NCBI GenBank assembly: GCA_038503035.1
Contig: JAVSML010000996.1
Coordinates: 1 to 64,000, forward strand
From: Crocodylus rhombifer
Taxonomy: Eukaryota > Chordata > Crocodylia > Crocodylidae
DNA: 64,000 nt
Direction of reading: 5' to 3'
The notes under the pieces: generated by a model
Databases searched by the model: none
Seen by the model: only the letters and a program-made list of their open reading frames with translations
What the model was told of the DNA's origin: nothing
Part shown: positions 61,478 to 64,000 of the stretch, one piece after another
Numbering within the stretch: position 1 is the first letter of the stretch
Layout: each line of letters begins with the position of its first letter
Translations under genes and position numbers: made by a program

Positions 61478-61537
61478 GCGTGTGCGCGAGGCGGGAGAGG
61501 GCAGGGGGCCGTGACTCACCCGCGCTCACCTTTTATA
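61478..61537 (-). promoter_or_regulatory. CA9: CA9 promoter: TATA box, AP-1 site, GC boxes
   Basis: The minus strand has TATAAAA at 61,537-61,531, about 115 bp before the ATG. A TGACTCA AP-1 palindrome (61,512-61,518) and a GCGTG hypoxia-core match (61,478-61,482, plus orientation) lie near the likely start site. 'gcggggcggggcggggcgg' GC boxes sit upstream at about 61,590. The whole 60.9-62.0 kb is a CpG island. Human CA9 is driven by SP1, AP-1 and a HIF site at the start of transcription. The GCGTG is a weak candidate for the latter. Confidence 0.5.
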
Positions 61538-62320
61538 GCGGCCGCGGGCTGGAGCCAAAGTCCCTGCCCGCCTGCCCGGCCGGCCGGAGCGGGGCGGGGC
61601 GGGGCGGACCGAGCCCCCCACGGGCCCCTCCGCAGTGCCCCGACGGCAGCTTCGCGCAGCTGGGGCCCGCTGCCGGGCCGGGCCGGGCCGGGCCGAGCCG
61701 AGCCGGCTCCCGGAGCTGCGCAGGTACCAGTGGGCCGGGCTCAGCCTCTCCCTGCCCGGCGCGCCGGGGTCGCGGCCACGGGGCTGCTCCGCTCCCGCAG
61801 TGGCCCGGGCAGCTCAGCCAAACCGCCCCCAACGCCGGCCACGCGCATCGCGGCGCTGCGTCCCGGCCCCACTCGCCCGAGCCGCGCGCGGGGACGGCTC
61901 CGCTCCGTGGGTGACGCGGCTGCTTGTCCCGCGGGTCTGTCGGCCGGTGTGTGCGGGGCTCCAGCACCCGGGGGAAACTGCGTCCTGCTGCCCAGCTCCA
62001 TTCGTGGAGGGAACCAGCTGTGGGGTGGAAACTGCTGCTGGGGCAGTGGCCACCACCCACGAAGGACTGTAGGGTTCAGAGCAATACCGCACCTCGGCGG
62101 ATGCCTGCCCTGGGCCCCTGGCCGTTGGCCCTCCGGGAGCTGCAGAGCACAGCCCCAGCTCTGCCATGGGCCACCAGTCCCAGTCCCTTCTCTGCAACAT
62201 TCAGGATGGCACCACGGGCTCAGAGCCAAGCCCAGGACACTGTGCAGACTCAGGGCTGCAGCAGGGCCAAGGGCAGGCAGCTTTTTTGGGCAGGGTGGAA
62301 ATTGTTCATGTTTCAAGCCA

Positions 62321-62575
62321 AATCCAAATCTGTGAGTCACTCAAGAACCATAAGCGGCCCTTCAACCAGCAGACATCTTCCACCCCACCTGGGGCATCAG
62401 ATGTTTCCAAATGCTTTGGCAGGCATCCTACGTGCAGGCCCAAGCCTGGAGGCTTGAGGTTCGGATACCCTCAAGTTTTGCTTGCCTTCAACCTTATGGC
62501 TGCAGAAGCAAGCTAGGGAGGAGTCTCCCATGTCCATAAAATGGGTGTAAAACTACGTTACCTCTGTGGGTGCTA
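62321..62575. repeat. Dispersed repeat family A, copy 3
   Basis: Shares with copies 1 and 2 'aaatctgtgagtcac', 'gaaccataagcggccc', 'cacctggggcatcagatgtt', 'ctttggcaggcatcct', 'ggaggcttgaggttcggat', 'ttttgcttgccttcaacc' and 'gtgggtgct'. Lies 0.9 kb upstream of CA9. Confidence 0.7.
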
Positions 62576-63110
62576 CCCCATGCCAGGAAAGCGGTTATCC
62601 CTGGGTGCAAGTAGGACACCACCTTGGTCACGGTGTTTCCCCTGCCAGGGCAGGCAGCTCCTTGGGATCAGCGTGGGTCAGAGGGGCAGGTGAGGCAGGC
62701 TGGATGGCCTCAAGGGCAGTGACTGAGCAGGCCACCTGGGCCCGCTGCCTCCTGCATTTGTGGTTGCAGTGCTGTGACTGCTGCAGGCACCTTCTGCAGC
62801 TAGGAACTGTCATGCCTGGAGGCATGCACCCCCCCACAGCCTCGAGCCTGGCTGCATGTCCCCCCTCCCCCCCCGGCCCCAGGCTTGACCAGCACAGTCC
62901 TCCCAGCCCCTGGAGGGAATGGCACAAACACAGCCCGTGAGCTCCTGTTGGCATGGGGCTAGTCTGCTGCTGCTGCAGGGAGGGGAAGGGGGAGGCCAGT
63001 GCATGAGCCTAGGGGAGCCTTGAATCCGCCTGACCCTAGCTGCTCCACAGGAGAAGAGAGCGTGGCAAGCACTGCAGTGGCACAGCACTGCCCACCCTGT
63101 ATCCAGGCTG
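62576..63110. other. Upstream flank of CA9, nothing recognised
   Basis: Unique-looking GC-rich sequence with no exon, RNA gene or identified repeat. The same holds for 63,370-64,000 to the window edge. Confidence 0.4.
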
Positions 63111-63369
63111 CCTTAGGGCAGAGGTTTCCAACCACCGGGCCATGGCCTGGGCCGCAAAGGGTTAGCTGCCAGGTCATGTCAGGAGCCACTGGCTTGCCCT
63201 CCCCTTTCCCCCCAATCTGTCCACCCAGGTGAGCATGTTCTGGGGTTAAAGCTGAGCTTCCAGGGTTAAAGCTGGGTGGTGGGGCAGCCCTGGGAGACAG
63301 GCAGCCCCATCCCACTTCTGCTCCCACCAGTTCGTAATTTTAAAAAGGTTGGGAACCACTGCCTTAGGC
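63111..63369. mobile_element. Non-autonomous hAT-type element (MITE) with target-site duplication
   Basis: Inverted ends CAGAGGTTTCCAACC (63,119-63,133) and GGTTGGGAACCACTG (63,347-63,361) are those of Charlie-like hAT elements. The 243-bp body is flanked by 8-bp duplications, ccttaggg (63,111-63,118) and ccttaggc (63,362-63,369), differing at one base. It encodes no transposase, so it was moved in trans. It lies about 1.7-1.9 kb upstream of the CA9 start codon. Confidence 0.85.
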
Positions 63370-64000
63370 CATCTCCTGTACCTGGACTGATGCCTCCCTG
63401 CTGCTGGCCACAGACTTCCTTATGGGCTGCTTGGTGCTGTGGCCCCAACCTGAGGCCCTCCCCCCAGAACAGGACCCACAGGCCTGGACTGGGCACCGCA
63501 GCTCTCTCTGGTGCCAGGGTTACAGCCCAGAACAGGATCCAGGCAGCAGGAACCAATCATCATCCACAAGTGCAGTGTATGGCTGGCTAGAGCCAGTCAG
63601 CAGGAGGCAGAGCACAGGGCATGTCTGAAATCCCAGCCCCTGTTCTGGGCATAGGCTGAGGAGGTGCCCCCCCCAATCCCATCCTCCCCACTCCCTGCCC
63701 AGCCCGGCCCCCCCAGCTCAGTGCTGGACCCATCTCCTCCTGGAGCTAAGAAGGTCACTCCATGCATTTACAAGGCCTGAGGAGGAAGTGATGCTTGGCC
63801 TGTGCTTCAGTCCACCTGCCCAGCACTGATAGCCCTGCCTGTGATCTGTGCTTCCCCAGCCTCTGTAGGGATCCATGCCTCTGGGAGCCTTCCTGATCTG
63901 CTGGGGCAGGAGCCATTGCAGCAACTTCATCTGGAGCCACTCCGCCCTGCACCAGAGGCTGCTTGGAGGTGGGGTGCAAGCATGCACATGCAAGACTGAA

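Noticed and set aside
61085..62335. 416-codon plus-strand frame upstream of and across CA9 exon 1
   Set aside because: Antisense to the CA9 CpG island; composition-driven and continuing into unrelated sequence.

Overview
This is a GC-rich vertebrate nuclear window. It has spliced genes, CpG-island promoters, many CR1 LINE 3' ends (3' ends reading as runs of 'ctatgaaatctatgaa') and no bacterial features. The CR1 style plus a fragment of a Tx1/L1-like LINE suggest a sauropsid, most likely a crocodilian (a turtle is less likely). That is an inference from repeats, not a database match.

Layout: 1-2.56 kb is a decayed minus-strand CR1. 2.56-14.6 kb is gene-poor, with CR1 pieces and two other repeats. 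14.9-28.8 kb (+) is TPM2, beta-tropomyosin. All its exons can be placed: two alternative first exons (1a, 1b), the mutually exclusive pair 6a/6b and three alternative last exons (9a, 9c, 9d). One 100-N assembly gap lies between poly-G and (TG)n in the intron before 9a. 29.46-40.19 kb (+) is a complete 7-exon APH1 gene, a gamma-secretase subunit, encoding 256 residues. Its introns are loaded with LINE fragments. 42.72-61.42 kb (-) is a complete 14-exon membrane carbonic anhydrase that I call CA9. It runs tail to tail with the other two genes. Its CpG island and TATA promoter are near 61.5 kb.

The most interesting point is the gene order TPM2 - APH1 - CA9. From general knowledge of the human map, TPM1/APH1B/CA12 lie together on 15q22 and TPM3/APH1A/CA14 together on 1q21, while TPM2/CA9 on 9p13 have no APH1 between them. 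The APH1 gene here is about equally distant from APH1A and APH1B. It looks like a third APH1 ohnolog from the vertebrate whole-genome duplications, kept in this lineage and lost in mammals. The TPM2 gene also keeps exons 1b and 9c, which mammalian TPM2 is not known to use. CA9 lacks the long proteoglycan-like N-terminal domain of human CA IX and instead has a long stalk near the membrane, partly built from duplicated 75-nt exons.

The three genes are not a functional operon. They act in actin filament regulation, intramembrane proteolysis and extracellular pH control. Their linkage is historical (a paralogon). The remaining space is introns, LINE debris, a 243-bp hAT-type MITE with target-site duplications, and at least two dispersed repeat families I could not name.
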